Shown: in pieces, positions 7,627 through 15,623 of the stretch | How positions within the stretch are numbered: position 1 is the stretch's first letter | How the letters are laid out: every line of letters starts with the position of its first letter | Source of the DNA: Bacteroidia bacterium | GTDB taxonomy: Bacteria > Bacteroidota > Bacteroidia > Chitinophagales > Chitinophagaceae | Length of the DNA stretch: 35,759 nucleotides | Assembly (NCBI GenBank): GCA_030427635.1 | Contig: JAUIBA010000035.1 | Location: 1 to 35,759, forward strand | Direction: 5' to 3' | The notes under the pieces: generated by a model | Databases searched by the model: none | Told to the model about the DNA's origin: nothing | What the model saw: the letters and a program-made list of their open reading frames with translations, nothing else | Position numbers and translations under genes: made by a program

Positions 7627-10229
7627 ACATTGTCGGGTAATGGTGGCTCTTCTTCTTCCTCAGTAGTCTTGGGTTGCTCTTCTGTTTGGGGCCAGGGCTG
7701 ATCTTCGGGATATGGTATGGTGAAAGTTTCCCTGACGCGCTGAGCGCTGTAGAAATACATGCTCCATATAGCGGTGTAGATGATAGCGCCTGTTAATTCC
7801 TGTGTCAATATTTTTTTGTCGTCATTGAGGAGACTGCCAGCAAGCTCATCCAGAATAAGACCTGACAGTTTGCCAATAAAGAATATTCTTACGTACAGTG
7901 GTGTGATGTCTCTTCTCCTGAATATCAATATCAGACAGAAGACAGCAAATATGATTGTTGTAACATTAAACATTACCTCAAACACCAGAATTACTTTCGT
8001 CAGTCCCGCCAGTGCTTTACCATCATATGCATGCCATATCACGTTTTTAAAGAAGCTGGCCGTTACCAGTGAATAGAGTACACTTATGATAGTAAAGAAT
8101 ATGCCAATGATGGGTAGTATCAGCCAGCCACCCAATGGTAATGGCGTTCCTGCCCATGCTGCACGCTCTGTGGGGCGGCGGTAAATATGTCTTAGCAGGA
8201 TGGTAACACCGGCAGTGGTAAGCAGCGCTATAAAGACCATAAACAGGTTGATACCGGGATAACGTTTTCCGGCACCTACGTTATGGCTAAATGAGAAGGA
8301 GAGGTATTCATCCAGTATATTCTTTCTATCCTGCTCATATTGGGCGAGGTCTTCCTGCTTTATGTGGTCTTCAAGAAAGTTGAGGTCGTATTCCAGTGTC
8401 AGCTGGTCGGGGGTGGCGCTTACCCCGTAGGAAAAGTTGTACGCATTGCGTGCCAGTGTCTTGCTTTTCGCATTCAGGTCCCAGTTAAGCGGGGCATTAA
8501 GCAGTACTGTATAATGCATGTTGTAGGGGTAGGTGGTAGCCAGCGGGTAATTCTTTTTATTGTCTGTAATGGGCATTACCTCGCGTATGAGGCTGGCGTA
8601 GAAATCGGCGCTTTTTCGGCCACTGACAGTATCTGTTTCAAAAAAGGTCTTAATCTTATACGTCTCAGTTATGGTGATAATATTCTGTGCCACATCATCT
8701 TCTACCTTCATGGTATCCAGCATATCTATGTCCGGATATCGCCGGGTATAATAGTCCAGATAGCTTTTCTCTATGCTCATTTTGCTTTGGCTGGCCATCC
8801 GGTATCGCTGGTCATCAGCCATTTTGGCTGTATAGGTAGTAGTGATGGTGAGTATAACCGGAGCCTCAAGGTCTGTAGCATCGTATGTCTCTGTATACCG
8901 CACCTCACCCACATCTTTTGCTGTAACAAATACCAGGTCGTCTGTTTCCGGTTTCAGCACCAGTGCTTTACCATACTCAGGGCAGTAGATATGCCGGCCT
9001 TTCCCTCCCTGATAGCTCATGGTAGCATCTACCCATATATCATCGTCATAGATATGGGCTACGGCTATAGCATGGTTAAACAGGGATGGTGATGGTATCA
9101 TGTCTGTCAAATGTGTGCGCAGACCTGTACTCACAAGTGCCATCTCGGCCTTTATTCCTACCGCATGCAACATAGATACCAGAAGCAGCGATTTGTCTTT
9201 ACAGTCGCCATACCGCTGTTCATATACCTTTTCCGGGGCATTGGCGGTATGAGAATAGGTGCCTATCTCTACACCCATGTAGCGTATCTCGTGCTGCACA
9301 ATGTTCACTATAGCTCTGAATAGTGCGTATGGGTCGCCGGGATACTCTTTTTTAAGGCTTTCAAGGCGGGCTGCTAATGCTCCTGTTATATGGTCACTGG
9401 GCTGGTTAATGCTATATGCCCATGAGGCTACTTCTTTCCAGCTGGCAAACTCAGATATCTGTACATATGGGTATGGGGTAAACCATGACGGTACATTGCC
9501 TATACTGCCAAGGCCCTTCACATCTGTAAGGTCCCAGTCATAGACCGTATTATTTCCGTCACTTGTCTGTACAGCGGTGGTAGCATTATTCTTATAGCTG
9601 AAGTTGAGGTGACGGGAGGAGGGCATTATTATTCTGTAATGCAGCTTACCTATAGGGTCGGAAGACTGCATGATATAGCGATCGAAGATTTTACCTTTAA
9701 ATGCAGGGTTGCGACCTGTTATGGTATAGTCGTATTCTATCTTATCGCCATTGCGAACATCTTTCAGTATCAGATAGGCTGAATAGGTGCCGTTGTAGAT
9801 GAATCTTGACAAATCATCCTCTGCTGCAATGATTCTGAAGTCCTCTTTACGAAGTCTGTTTTCCGGCATGCCGTTGCGCCATACAACTATTCTGTGAACG
9901 GTAAGGCGCTCATATGAGGGGTTGAAGTTTATGGTTATGTTGCCTGCTTCCTGTACTCCTGCACCAGTAATGATATTGCGTACTATATGTGAATATGCTT
10001 CGGCACGTGCGGCATGCTCCTCATATTCATACAGTTCCATGTAGTGTCCGTTATTGATAGCTTTCAGGTCGGGGCGGGAGGTGGAGAGGGGAACATTAGT
10101 TACCCAGCCTGGAGCCGGTCCTGTACGAAAGTCTGGCACAGCTATAGCTACGGTGGCGCATAGCAGAATAGTAAGAAGGAGTGCAGGGAATACCAGTTTA
10201 ATGGGGCGTAGTTGTTTCAATAAGGTCAT
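7617..10229 (-). CDS. DUF3857 - transglutaminase-like - DUF2569 membrane protein
   Basis: The 870-aa protein starts with an N-terminal signal or membrane anchor (~10-30). A DUF3857-type beta domain (~55-240) follows, then a transglutaminase-like domain with the papain-like triad visible as Cys343 (YGDCKDKS), His386 (FNHAIAVAH) and Asp401 (WVDATM). After a linker the C-terminal ~220 residues are polytopic and contain LGGWLILPIIGIFF, the signature I associate with DUF2569. A Glu/Pro-rich cytosolic tail ends the protein. DUF3857-transglutaminase proteins are common in Bacteroidota with unknown substrate; the triad suggests a protease or amidase acting in the periplasm. Fusion to DUF2569 is less usual. 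It is transcribed alone and overlaps the kinase 3' end by 10 bp. Confidence 0.85.
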   Translation of the reverse strand: MTLLKQLRPIKLVFPALLLTILLCATVAIAVPDFRTGPAPGWVTNVPLSTSRPDLKAINNGHYMELYEYEEHAARAEAYSHIVRNIITGAGVQEAGNITINFNPSYERLTVHRIVVWRNGMPENRLRKEDFRIIAAEDDLSRFIYNGTYSAYLILKDVRNGDKIEYDYTITGRNPAFKGKIFDRYIMQSSDPIGKLHYRIIMPSSRHLNFSYKNNATTAVQTSDGNNTVYDWDLTDVKGLGSIGNVPSWFTPYPYVQISEFASWKEVASWAYSINQPSDHITGALAARLESLKKEYPGDPYALFRAIVNIVQHEIRYMGVEIGTYSHTANAPEKVYEQRYGDCKDKSLLLVSMLHAVGIKAEMALVSTGLRTHLTDMIPSPSLFNHAIAVAHIYDDDIWVDATMSYQGGKGRHIYCPEYGKALVLKPETDDLVFVTAKDVGEVRYTETYDATDLEAPVILTITTTYTAKMADDQRYRMASQSKMSIEKSYLDYYTRRYPDIDMLDTMKVEDDVAQNIITITETYKIKTFFETDTVSGRKSADFYASLIREVMPITDNKKNYPLATTYPYNMHYTVLLNAPLNWDLNAKSKTLARNAYNFSYGVSATPDQLTLEYDLNFLEDHIKQEDLAQYEQDRKNILDEYLSFSFSHNVGAGKRYPGINLFMVFIALLTTAGVTILLRHIYRRPTERAAWAGTPLPLGGWLILPIIGIFFTIISVLYSLVTASFFKNVIWHAYDGKALAGLTKVILVFEVMFNVTTIIFAVFCLILIFRRRDITPLYVRIFFIGKLSGLILDELAGSLLNDDKKILTQELTGAIIYTAIWSMYFYSAQRVRETFTIPYPEDQPWPQTEEQPKTTEEEEEPPLPDNVHI

Positions 10230-10348
10230 GATATAGCTGTTAGTGTAAATATAGAGATGTTGGCATTTTTTTCTGCATAATAATTGTCAGTTGCCTTTGC
10301 TCATTGTCATATATCGCCGGCTTATGTTATTATCTGTATTTTTAGGGT

Positions 10349-11077
10349 ATGGGTAAGTTTGCTACATTCTCAAGATATGCTACCAGGGAGGAGGCCGGCG
10401 CTGTGGCATCGGTGCTGCAGCAGCATGGTATAGCATCGCAGATAGAAGTAGAGCAGGGGCTGCTGGATGAGCATATACTGGGTACACAATACAGTGATAA
10501 AATACTGCTGCGCATCAGCGATAGTGATTTTGCAAAGGCACAGGCTGTAATACTGGAAGAAACAAAAGTGGACCTCGCAGAGGTAGATGAAGATTATATG
10601 CTGCTTACCTTCACTGACGATGAACTGAAGGATGTGATAGCAAAGCCTGATGAATGGGGCGCATACAATTATAACGTGGCACTGGCCTTGCTACAGCAGC
10701 GTGGTGTGCAGATAGACAAGCATGACGAGGCTGCATTGCATACAAAGCGCATAGACGAGTTGTCAGTGCCCCGTGAGCTGGATGATAACTGGCTGCTGAT
10801 GGGGTATGGCTTTTCTACCATTGGTATTGCAGCGGGCTTTACAGGTAGTACTTCAGCACTCATGCTTCTTTACAGTTTCAGCCTATTGCCGGGACTACTG
10901 GGCATTGTGCTGGGGTTGTATATAATTCGTACGAAGCGCATCCTGCCCGATGGTACACAGATGTATTCTTTTTCTGAGAAAGCCCGTAAACATGGGCTAT
11001 ATATGATTATACTGGCTTTAGTGTGTATTATACTTACCGTCTTAAGAGGGTTTTCTATTCAGCCACCCGGCCTTTAA
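10349..11077 (+). CDS. membrane protein with DUF2007-like N-terminal domain
   Basis: The protein has 242 aa. Residues ~3-75 (FATFSRYATREEAGAVASVLQ and following) resemble the small DUF2007 'signal transducing' fold, which reads like a ferredoxin-fold regulator. An acidic helical middle (~80-145) follows, then three hydrophobic segments (~150-165, ~168-192, ~215-230) that anchor it in the membrane. The domain call is by pattern only and the role is unknown. It is divergent from the DUF3857 gene (119 bp between starts) and convergent with hxlR, with 37 bp between. Confidence 0.6.
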   Translation: MGKFATFSRYATREEAGAVASVLQQHGIASQIEVEQGLLDEHILGTQYSDKILLRISDSDFAKAQAVILEETKVDLAEVDEDYMLLTFTDDELKDVIAKPDEWGAYNYNVALALLQQRGVQIDKHDEAALHTKRIDELSVPRELDDNWLLMGYGFSTIGIAAGFTGSTSALMLLYSFSLLPGLLGIVLGLYIIRTKRILPDGTQMYSFSEKARKHGLYMIILALVCIILTVLRGFSIQPPGL

Positions 11078-11114
11078 ATTATTTGCAGGCATGTGAGTAT
11101 ATGCTCTGTGTGGT

Positions 11115-11507
11115 TTAGTTATTTGCCTGTGTGTTGCAGGAGTTCTGGTATGCCTCATCTGCCGAATAACGCAAACCCCATTCTGCCATTGCATCCAGTA
11201 CCTTATACAGCTCTTTTGCTGCGGGGGTGAGGCTGTAGGTAACATGAGGCGGTACTACAGGTTTTACATCGCGGTGTACCAGACTGTCTGCTTCCAGCTC
11301 TTTCAGCTGCTGTATCAGCATTTTCTCAGTAATAGCAGGCATACATTTTCTCAGCTCTCCATAACGTCTGGGCTCACCACTAAGATGGTATAATATCAGT
11401 GCTTTCCATCTGCCGCCTATCCTGTCCAGTGTAAAGGTGACAGGACACATATTGAGTGCGGTTTGCTTGTTCAGCTGGTTTGTTGAGTTTTCTTTAACAG
11501 TATACAT
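11115..11507 (-). CDS. HxlR-family winged-helix repressor
   Basis: The 130-aa protein is of typical family length. CPVTFTLDRIGGRWKALILYHL (split as CPVTFTLDRIGG and RWKALILYHL, ~21-42), RRYGELRKCMPAITEKMLIQ (~47-66) and YSLTPAAKEL are the classic HxlR winged-HTH pattern. Cys21, just before the DNA-binding domain, is the position used for thiol/electrophile sensing in YodB/HypR-type members, so redox or quinone sensing is plausible. It is divergent from an NmrA-like reductase with a shared palindrome; it probably represses both genes. Confidence 0.9.
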   Translation of the reverse strand: MYTVKENSTNQLNKQTALNMCPVTFTLDRIGGRWKALILYHLSGEPRRYGELRKCMPAITEKMLIQQLKELEADSLVHRDVKPVVPPHVTYSLTPAAKELYKVLDAMAEWGLRYSADEAYQNSCNTQANN

Positions 11508-11508
11508 G

Positions 11509-11580
11509 TGTACTTACTTTTTTGTTAGTACTTGTAGAAAAGTAAGTACAAAAATACCTTTGTGTTATCAAAAAAACAAA
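11509..11580. promoter_or_regulatory. overlapping divergent promoters with a 13-bp-arm palindrome (HxlR operator)
   Basis: An inverted repeat has arms TGTACTTACTTTT (11509-11521) and AAAAGTAAGTACA (11538-11550). Plus-strand promoter: TTG 11532-11534, 20 bp, TACCTTTG 11555-11562 (reductase). Minus-strand promoter: TTTG at 11580-11577, 20 bp, TATTTTTG at 11556-11549 (hxlR). The two -7 boxes abut and the palindrome covers the plus -33/-7 spacer and the hxlR initiation region, so one bound HxlR dimer pair could shut both. Confidence 0.8.
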
Positions 11581-11586
11581 AGCAAT

Positions 11587-12474
11587 ATGAAGTACGTAAT
11601 TACAGGCTCTACGGGCCACATCAGCAAGCCACTGGCAGAGACACTGATACATGCAGGACATGAGGTAACCGTTATTACCAGCAGTAACGAAAGGGTAGCA
11701 GCCATTGAAGCAATGGGCGCAAAGGCAGCAACAGGCTCAGTTACAGACATTCCATTTCTTACAGCAGCTTTTACCGGCGCTGACGGAGTGTACACTATGG
11801 TGCCTCCCAAATGGGATGCTGCAAACTGGAAAGAATATATTCATGGTATTGGTCGTAACTACGCTGCTGCTATTGCCAGTGCAGGTGTAAAGAAAGTGGT
11901 AAACCTGAGCAGTGTAGGCGCTCATATGCCGGAAGGTTGTGGCCCTGTAAGTGGCCTGTATGGTGTAGAGCAGGAGCTGAATGCGCTGGCGGGTACAGAT
12001 GTGCGTCATCTGCGTCCGGGATTTTTCTACTATAACTTCCTGTCAAACATACCAATGGTGAAACATATGGGTATCATTGGCGGTAACTATGGAGAACATA
12101 GTTCTATGGCGATGGTGCACACCAATGATATAGCTGCTGCTGCTGCTGAGGAACTGCAAAGCCTGTCATTTACCAGTAAAAGTGTGCGTTATGTGGTAAG
12201 TGATGAGCGCACTACCGATGATGTGGCAAGGGTACTGGGTGCCGCTATCGGCAAGCCTGAGCTACCATGGGTGAACTTCAGGGATGAGGACACACAGAAT
12301 GCATTGGTGCAGGCAGGCCTTACACCGGAAGTAGCTGCTAACTATACAGAGATGGGGGCAGCCATAGCCAGCGGTGCTATGATGGCTGACTATCAAAAGA
12401 ACAAACCTGCTTTCAGCCGGATAAAGCTGGAAGATTTTGCAACTGAGTTTGCGGGTGCATATAACGCCAGCTAA
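11587..12474 (+). CDS. NmrA-like NAD(P)-binding oxidoreductase
   Basis: The 295-aa atypical SDR starts with the Rossmann motif YVITGSTGHISKPLAETL; the glycine motif is GSTGHIS, typical of NmrA/HSCARG/QOR2-like members. NLSSVGAH holds the SDR serine region, but no YxxxK follows, as usual in this group. Members are NADPH sensors or quinone/flavin reductases. Pairing with a divergent HxlR regulator is a recurring arrangement for electrophile-inducible reductases. The start at 11587 is chosen because the frame open further upstream runs through the shared promoter and hxlR. The stop is followed by a strong terminator. Confidence 0.85.
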   Translation: MKYVITGSTGHISKPLAETLIHAGHEVTVITSSNERVAAIEAMGAKAATGSVTDIPFLTAAFTGADGVYTMVPPKWDAANWKEYIHGIGRNYAAAIASAGVKKVVNLSSVGAHMPEGCGPVSGLYGVEQELNALAGTDVRHLRPGFFYYNFLSNIPMVKHMGIIGGNYGEHSSMAMVHTNDIAAAAAEELQSLSFTSKSVRYVVSDERTTDDVARVLGAAIGKPELPWVNFRDEDTQNALVQAGLTPEVAANYTEMGAAIASGAMMADYQKNKPAFSRIKLEDFATEFAGAYNAS

Positions 12475-12496
12475 TCAATAAGCAGTTTTTATAGCA

Positions 12497-12536
12497 AATG
12501 AAGACAAACGCCTTTGCGTGTTTGTCTTCATTTTGT
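12497..12536 (+). terminator. intrinsic terminator of the NmrA-like gene
   Basis: Perfect 13-bp arms AATGAAGACAAAC (12497-12509) and GTTTGTCTTCATT (12520-12532), then TTGTCT. The T-tail merges with the first regulator box at 12533. Confidence 0.8.
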
Positions 12537-12634
12537 CTAATCTATTTTTAATAATGTTAAACAAAATATAAAGATAGTTTCAGCTGATTTTTGAATTATT
12601 ATTGTCTAATAAATTTGCTATAAATCTTAGACAA
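12533..12634 (+). promoter_or_regulatory. two tandem TTGTCTAA-type boxes and promoter before the DUF4397/T9SS gene
   Basis: Box 1: TTGTCTAA 12533-12540, 16 bp, TTAAACAA 12557-12564 (one mismatch). Box 2: TTGTCTAA 12602-12609, 17 bp, TTAGACAA 12627-12634. The same element precedes the cryptochrome operon (16949-16980) and folE (17990-18021). TAAATTTG at 12610-12617 fits the -7 consensus and starts right after the first half-site of box 2; a TTTG at 12590-12593 is only 16 bp upstream, shorter than usual. Box 2 ends one base before the start codon, so binding would block initiation. The CarH-like protein encoded at 17003-17878 is the natural candidate binder. Confidence 0.75.
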
Positions 12635-12635
12635 A

Positions 12636-13643
12636 ATGAAAAAGACACTACTATCAGTTTTCCTTATCGCTGCAGGTATCAGCGTGCATGCGCAGACAGC
12701 GCGGGTTCAGGTTATCCACAACAGTGCCGATCAGATTGCAGATTCGGTGGATGTGTATATCGGTACAACATTGCTGCTTGACAATTTTGCTTTCCGTACA
12801 GCTACTCCGTTTATTGATGCTCCCGCAGGAGTTCCGATTACAATAGGCGTTGCTCCCAAAAACAGCACCAGTAATGCCGATGCGGTTTATACTACTACGG
12901 TGACACTGGATGATACGAAAAAGTACATTTTAGTGGCTAATGGTCTCGTAAGTACAACAGGGTATAGTCCGGCATCTACTGCTGTGCCTTTCCGTCTCAG
13001 CGTTTATGATATGGCTCTTGAAACATCTGCAACAGCTGGTAATACATCTCTGCTGGTAGTACATGGTTGTACTGACGCACCTACTGTTGATGTAAAAGCC
13101 GGGGCTACTACACTGGTAAACGATGTAGCATTTGGTGAGTTCTGCAGCACAGGATACCTCGATTTGCCAGAGTCTGACTATACTATAGATGTAACAACCA
13201 GCGATGGTGCAACAATTGTGAAGCGCTACTCTGCACCTCTTACTACGCTCAATCTGGGAGATTCAGCAATTACTGTGGTTGCATCGGGCTTTCTTGATCC
13301 AACAATGAACAGCAGCGGTCCTGCCTTTGGTCTTTGGGTAGCACTGGCAAAAGGTGGTGCACTCATTGCACTCCCTGAGCAGCCATTACCTGCATCAGTA
13401 GCAGATGCTGTAAGTAACAGTGCAGTTAAGGTATATCCTAATCCTGTTAATGACATTGTGAATTTTGAGTCAGATGAAATGGTTCGTGAGGCAGCATTGA
13501 TTGACTTTTCAGGTCGTATCATTTCGCGTGTTGCCGGGGTGAAAAAAGGAATATTTGAAATGGGGGATCTGGCAGCCGGTATCTACCTGCTGCGTGTAAC
13601 AAATGATGATGGTTCTGTTAAGCTGGTGCGATTGACAAAATAG
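12636..13643 (+). CDS. secreted DUF4397 protein with T9SS C-terminal sorting domain
   Basis: The 335-aa protein starts with a Sec signal peptide (1-20, ending VHAQ). Two tandem beta-sandwich units follow: ~23-120 (RVQVIHNSADQIADSVDVYI) and ~133-215 (LLVVHGCTDAPTVDVKAG), the DUF4397 pattern. Residues ~262-335 are a type A T9SS sorting domain (VKVYPNPVNDIVNF ... GIYLLRV ... KLVRLTK). The protein should be exported through the outer membrane and anchored or released. The function of DUF4397 is unknown. The ATG lies one base past the regulator half-site, giving a leader of about a dozen bases. A terminator follows at 13727, so it is monocistronic. Confidence 0.9.
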   Translation: MKKTLLSVFLIAAGISVHAQTARVQVIHNSADQIADSVDVYIGTTLLLDNFAFRTATPFIDAPAGVPITIGVAPKNSTSNADAVYTTTVTLDDTKKYILVANGLVSTTGYSPASTAVPFRLSVYDMALETSATAGNTSLLVVHGCTDAPTVDVKAGATTLVNDVAFGEFCSTGYLDLPESDYTIDVTTSDGATIVKRYSAPLTTLNLGDSAITVVASGFLDPTMNSSGPAFGLWVALAKGGALIALPEQPLPASVADAVSNSAVKVYPNPVNDIVNFESDEMVREAALIDFSGRIISRVAGVKKGIFEMGDLAAGIYLLRVTNDDGSVKLVRLTK

Positions 13644-13726
13644 GTGATGAATTGTTAGGAAATGTCAGTGTAGAGGTTTGTCTGTGCGTTTAATCTTGTG
13701 TGTGGAAGAGGGGTGTTTTTCAACGC

Positions 13727-13756
13727 AAAGAGCTGCATTTTTATGCAGCTCTTTTT
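13727..13756. terminator. bidirectional terminator between convergent transcripts
   Basis: The 12-bp perfect stem AAAGAGCTGCAT (13727-13738) / ATGCAGCTCTTT (13743-13754) has a TTTT loop and T-tail on the plus strand. The minus strand reads a shorter TTT tail. It separates the DUF4397 gene from the end of the cryptochrome operon. Confidence 0.85.
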
Positions 13757-13761
13757 GCTTC

Positions 13762-13914
13762 TTATTGAGTCTTTCCTACAGATGGATACTTTTTCTTTTT
13801 GCAGGCTTCGCTACAGTATTTTACATGTTCCCAGTTTTTAGCCCACTTTTTGCGCCACGAGAATGGGCGCTGGCAATGCTGGCATATTTTCTGAGGCAGG
13901 TTTTGTTTACTCAT
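13762..13914 (-). CDS. DUF2256 zinc-ribbon-like microprotein, 50 aa
   Basis: The short frame translates to MSKQNLPQKICQHC, then QRPFSWRKKWAKNW and KYCSEACKKKKYP. This is the DUF2256 pattern: Cys11, Cys14, Cys34 and Cys38 form a likely zinc site around RPFSWRKKWAKNW. The function is unknown, but DUF2256 genes are well known as neighbours or fusions of photolyase/cryptochrome genes, which fits exactly here. It starts 8 nt after the flavin reductase stop (an in-frame ATG at 13920 would start 2 nt after it), making it the last gene of the five-gene operon. Its size makes it easily missed. Confidence 0.88.
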   Translation of the reverse strand: MSKQNLPQKICQHCQRPFSWRKKWAKNWEHVKYCSEACKKKKYPSVGKTQ

Positions 13915-13922
13915 ATACATAG

Positions 13923-14555
13923 CTACAGATAGTCGGGCTCTGTATCTGGTTTGGCATAGGTAAGGCGAGCTATAGGTTGTGTGGTGTGATAACTATCCAG
14001 GCCGTTACAAACAATTGTTCCGGCTGCGCCGAGATCTATGTAGCCATCGCTGCGAACAATCGGGTCTGGTAGCTCTACCCGGATAATTTCGGCTATCAGC
14101 AGTATAGTGTTGTTGGCAGTAATGTCTATAGTCTGTAAATGTTTTGCTGCAATACGTACGGTACTCTCTGCCACAAATGGTGCGTAAAATGCATCTGCAT
14201 AGTACTCATTAAGCCCCGTAGCCTCAAATTCTGATATCTCCTGGGGGTAGCGGGCTGAGGTCTGGTGTGCTTTTTTCAGAAAAGATTCCTGCACATGATT
14301 TATGGTAAACACATTGGTATCCAATATGTTCTCCAATGTATGCCTTTCCGCTGAATGTGGTCGTATAATCAGACCTAGCAGCGGAGGGTGTGCCCCAATG
14401 TGCGTAAGAGAGTTAAAGATAGCAAGGTTACTTTTGCCATTTTTGTCTGCAGTGCCTATAAGGCATGCGGTACGAAAGCCGCTTAGCGAATTAATAAATG
14501 TTGTTCTGTATCGTTGGGGGAAGTTGTCTATGTCTTCCCTGCTGTATGTTGTCAT
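13923..14555 (-). CDS. flavin reductase-like FMN-binding protein
   Basis: The 210-aa protein shows the split-barrel flavin reductase pattern: FINSLSGFRTACLIGTADK, NLAIFNSLTHIGAHPPLLGLI (read as NLAIFNSLTH then PPLLGLIIRP), TLENILDTNVFTINHV and IIRVELPD. Members bind FMN and use NAD(P)H to make free reduced flavin, or bind flavin as a cofactor. In this operon, 6 bp after the SDR stop and just ahead of DUF2256, a role in keeping flavin reduced for the cryptochrome is attractive but inferred. Family is certain; substrate unknown. Confidence 0.88.
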   Translation of the reverse strand: MTTYSREDIDNFPQRYRTTFINSLSGFRTACLIGTADKNGKSNLAIFNSLTHIGAHPPLLGLIIRPHSAERHTLENILDTNVFTINHVQESFLKKAHQTSARYPQEISEFEATGLNEYYADAFYAPFVAESTVRIAAKHLQTIDITANNTILLIAEIIRVELPDPIVRSDGYIDLGAAGTIVCNGLDSYHTTQPIARLTYAKPDTEPDYL

Positions 14556-14561
14556 ATCTGT

Positions 14562-15248
14562 TTATCTGAGTGTTCCCATTCCCCCATCAGTATGGATTAC
14601 CTGTCCTGTTATCCATGATGCTGCGGGGCTTAGCAAAAATGCAATTGCTGATGCAATTTCTTCTGGGGTGCCTGTTTTTTTCATTGGATTATTTTTCGCA
14701 GCATTCTGTTTTTTCTCATCAGTGTTTAGAAAACGTTGTGCAAGTGGTGTGTCAGTTAATGACGGTGCTATTGCATTAACGCGTACACGTGGTGCCAGCT
14801 CTGCAGCAAGGGCTCTGGTAAGTCCTTCCAGTGCGGCTTTTGCCATTGATATAGAAGAATGGTAGATGAGCCCTGTAGTAGCAGCCACACTACTCATAAA
14901 TATTATAGCCGCATTGCTGCTATGCTGTAACAGCGGTGTGTATTGCTGTGCAAATGTGTATGCCCCCAATGTATTTATCTGCATATCCCGTAGCAACTCA
15001 TCGTTAGTAATACGGCCAAACGGTTTCAATGTGATAGTGCCGGGGAAATATACAAGCCCATCAATATTATCATACAGTTGCGGCAGATGCTGCTTTTCGT
15101 AAGACAGGGTTGTGATTATTTTGTCATAGCCTGCCACATTTTCTTTTGTCGTTATTCCGGTTACAGTATGCCCGTCATTACGTAGCATGGCTGCAGTATG
15201 CTGTGCTATGGCTGATGACGCACCTGCGAATAGGTAATGTCTGCTCAT
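14562..15248 (-). CDS. SDR-family protein lacking the catalytic tyrosine
   Basis: The 228-aa protein has a Rossmann start [14 protein letters not shown] and ends with [16 protein letters not shown], typical of classical SDRs. NAxA-like and serine positions are present (Ser119/120 in [10 protein letters not shown]), and Lys137 is kept in [10 protein letters not shown], but the YxxxK tyrosine position is Ile133. Standard ketoreduction is therefore unlikely unless Tyr129 of LIYHSS substitutes. From memory, the SDR that travels with photolyase and DUF2805 in other bacteria shares this change, so it looks like a family trait, not damage. It is 4 bp after DUF2805 and 6 bp before the flavin reductase. 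Confidence 0.88.
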   Translation of the reverse strand: MSRHYLFAGASSAIAQHTAAMLRNDGHTVTGITTKENVAGYDKIITTLSYEKQHLPQLYDNIDGLVYFPGTITLKPFGRITNDELLRDMQINTLGAYTFAQQYTPLLQHSSNAAIIFMSSVAATTGLIYHSSISMAKAALEGLTRALAAELAPRVRVNAIAPSLTDTPLAQRFLNTDEKKQNAAKNNPMKKTGTPEEIASAIAFLLSPAASWITGQVIHTDGGMGTLR

Positions 15249-15252
15249 GAGA

Positions 15253-15606
15253 TTATCTTTTGCTGATTTTATTGAGTGATATTGTTCGCTGCCTGCTGCA
15301 TTTGTATCTTATTACATCTTCAGACCTAAGCTTGCTGTGTTTAGTATTTCTGCCGGTCATTCTCCTGCGCCACATCAGGTAGCTACTCTTCTTCATGTGC
15401 CGGCGCATAAGTTCTTTTACCGCCTGCTCGCCAATGCCAAACTGGAGTTTAATAGCTTCAAATGGAGTTCTGTCTTCCCATGCCATTTCCATTATCCTGT
15501 CTATGTCAGCTATACTTAGCAATGCAGGTTTGCTTACTTCATCTGTATCCTCATATGAGGCCACAGATGGTAGCCCGCTGTAATGGCATATCATATCATC
15601 ATTCAT
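15253..15606 (-). CDS. DUF2805 / TIGR03643 protein
   Basis: The 117-aa protein has a core [24 protein letters not shown], continuing to [21 protein letters not shown] and NTKHSKLR, which is the TIGR03643 (DUF2805) signature: a small, basic, HTH-like protein of unknown role, repeatedly found beside cryptochromes. The start is set at ATG 15606 ([11 protein letters not shown]), 17 bp after the cryptochrome stop. The frame stays open to 15675, but that would overlap the cryptochrome by ~50 bp. A nucleic-acid-binding role is suggested by the Arg/Lys-rich C-terminal half, as an inference. Confidence 0.88.
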   Translation of the reverse strand: MNDDMICHYSGLPSVASYEDTDEVSKPALLSIADIDRIMEMAWEDRTPFEAIKLQFGIGEQAVKELMRRHMKKSSYLMWRRRMTGRNTKHSKLRSEDVIRYKCSRQRTISLNKISKR

Positions 15607-15623
15607 TGTTACTGTATTACTTT

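Noticed and set aside
8340..9092. 250-codon plus-strand open frame
   Set aside because: Antisense shadow of the DUF3857-transglutaminase gene, low-complexity composition without motifs.
11437..11586. N-terminal extension of the NmrA-like protein
   Set aside because: It would start inside hxlR and cross the divergent promoters; the Rossmann motif begins at the ATG at 11587.
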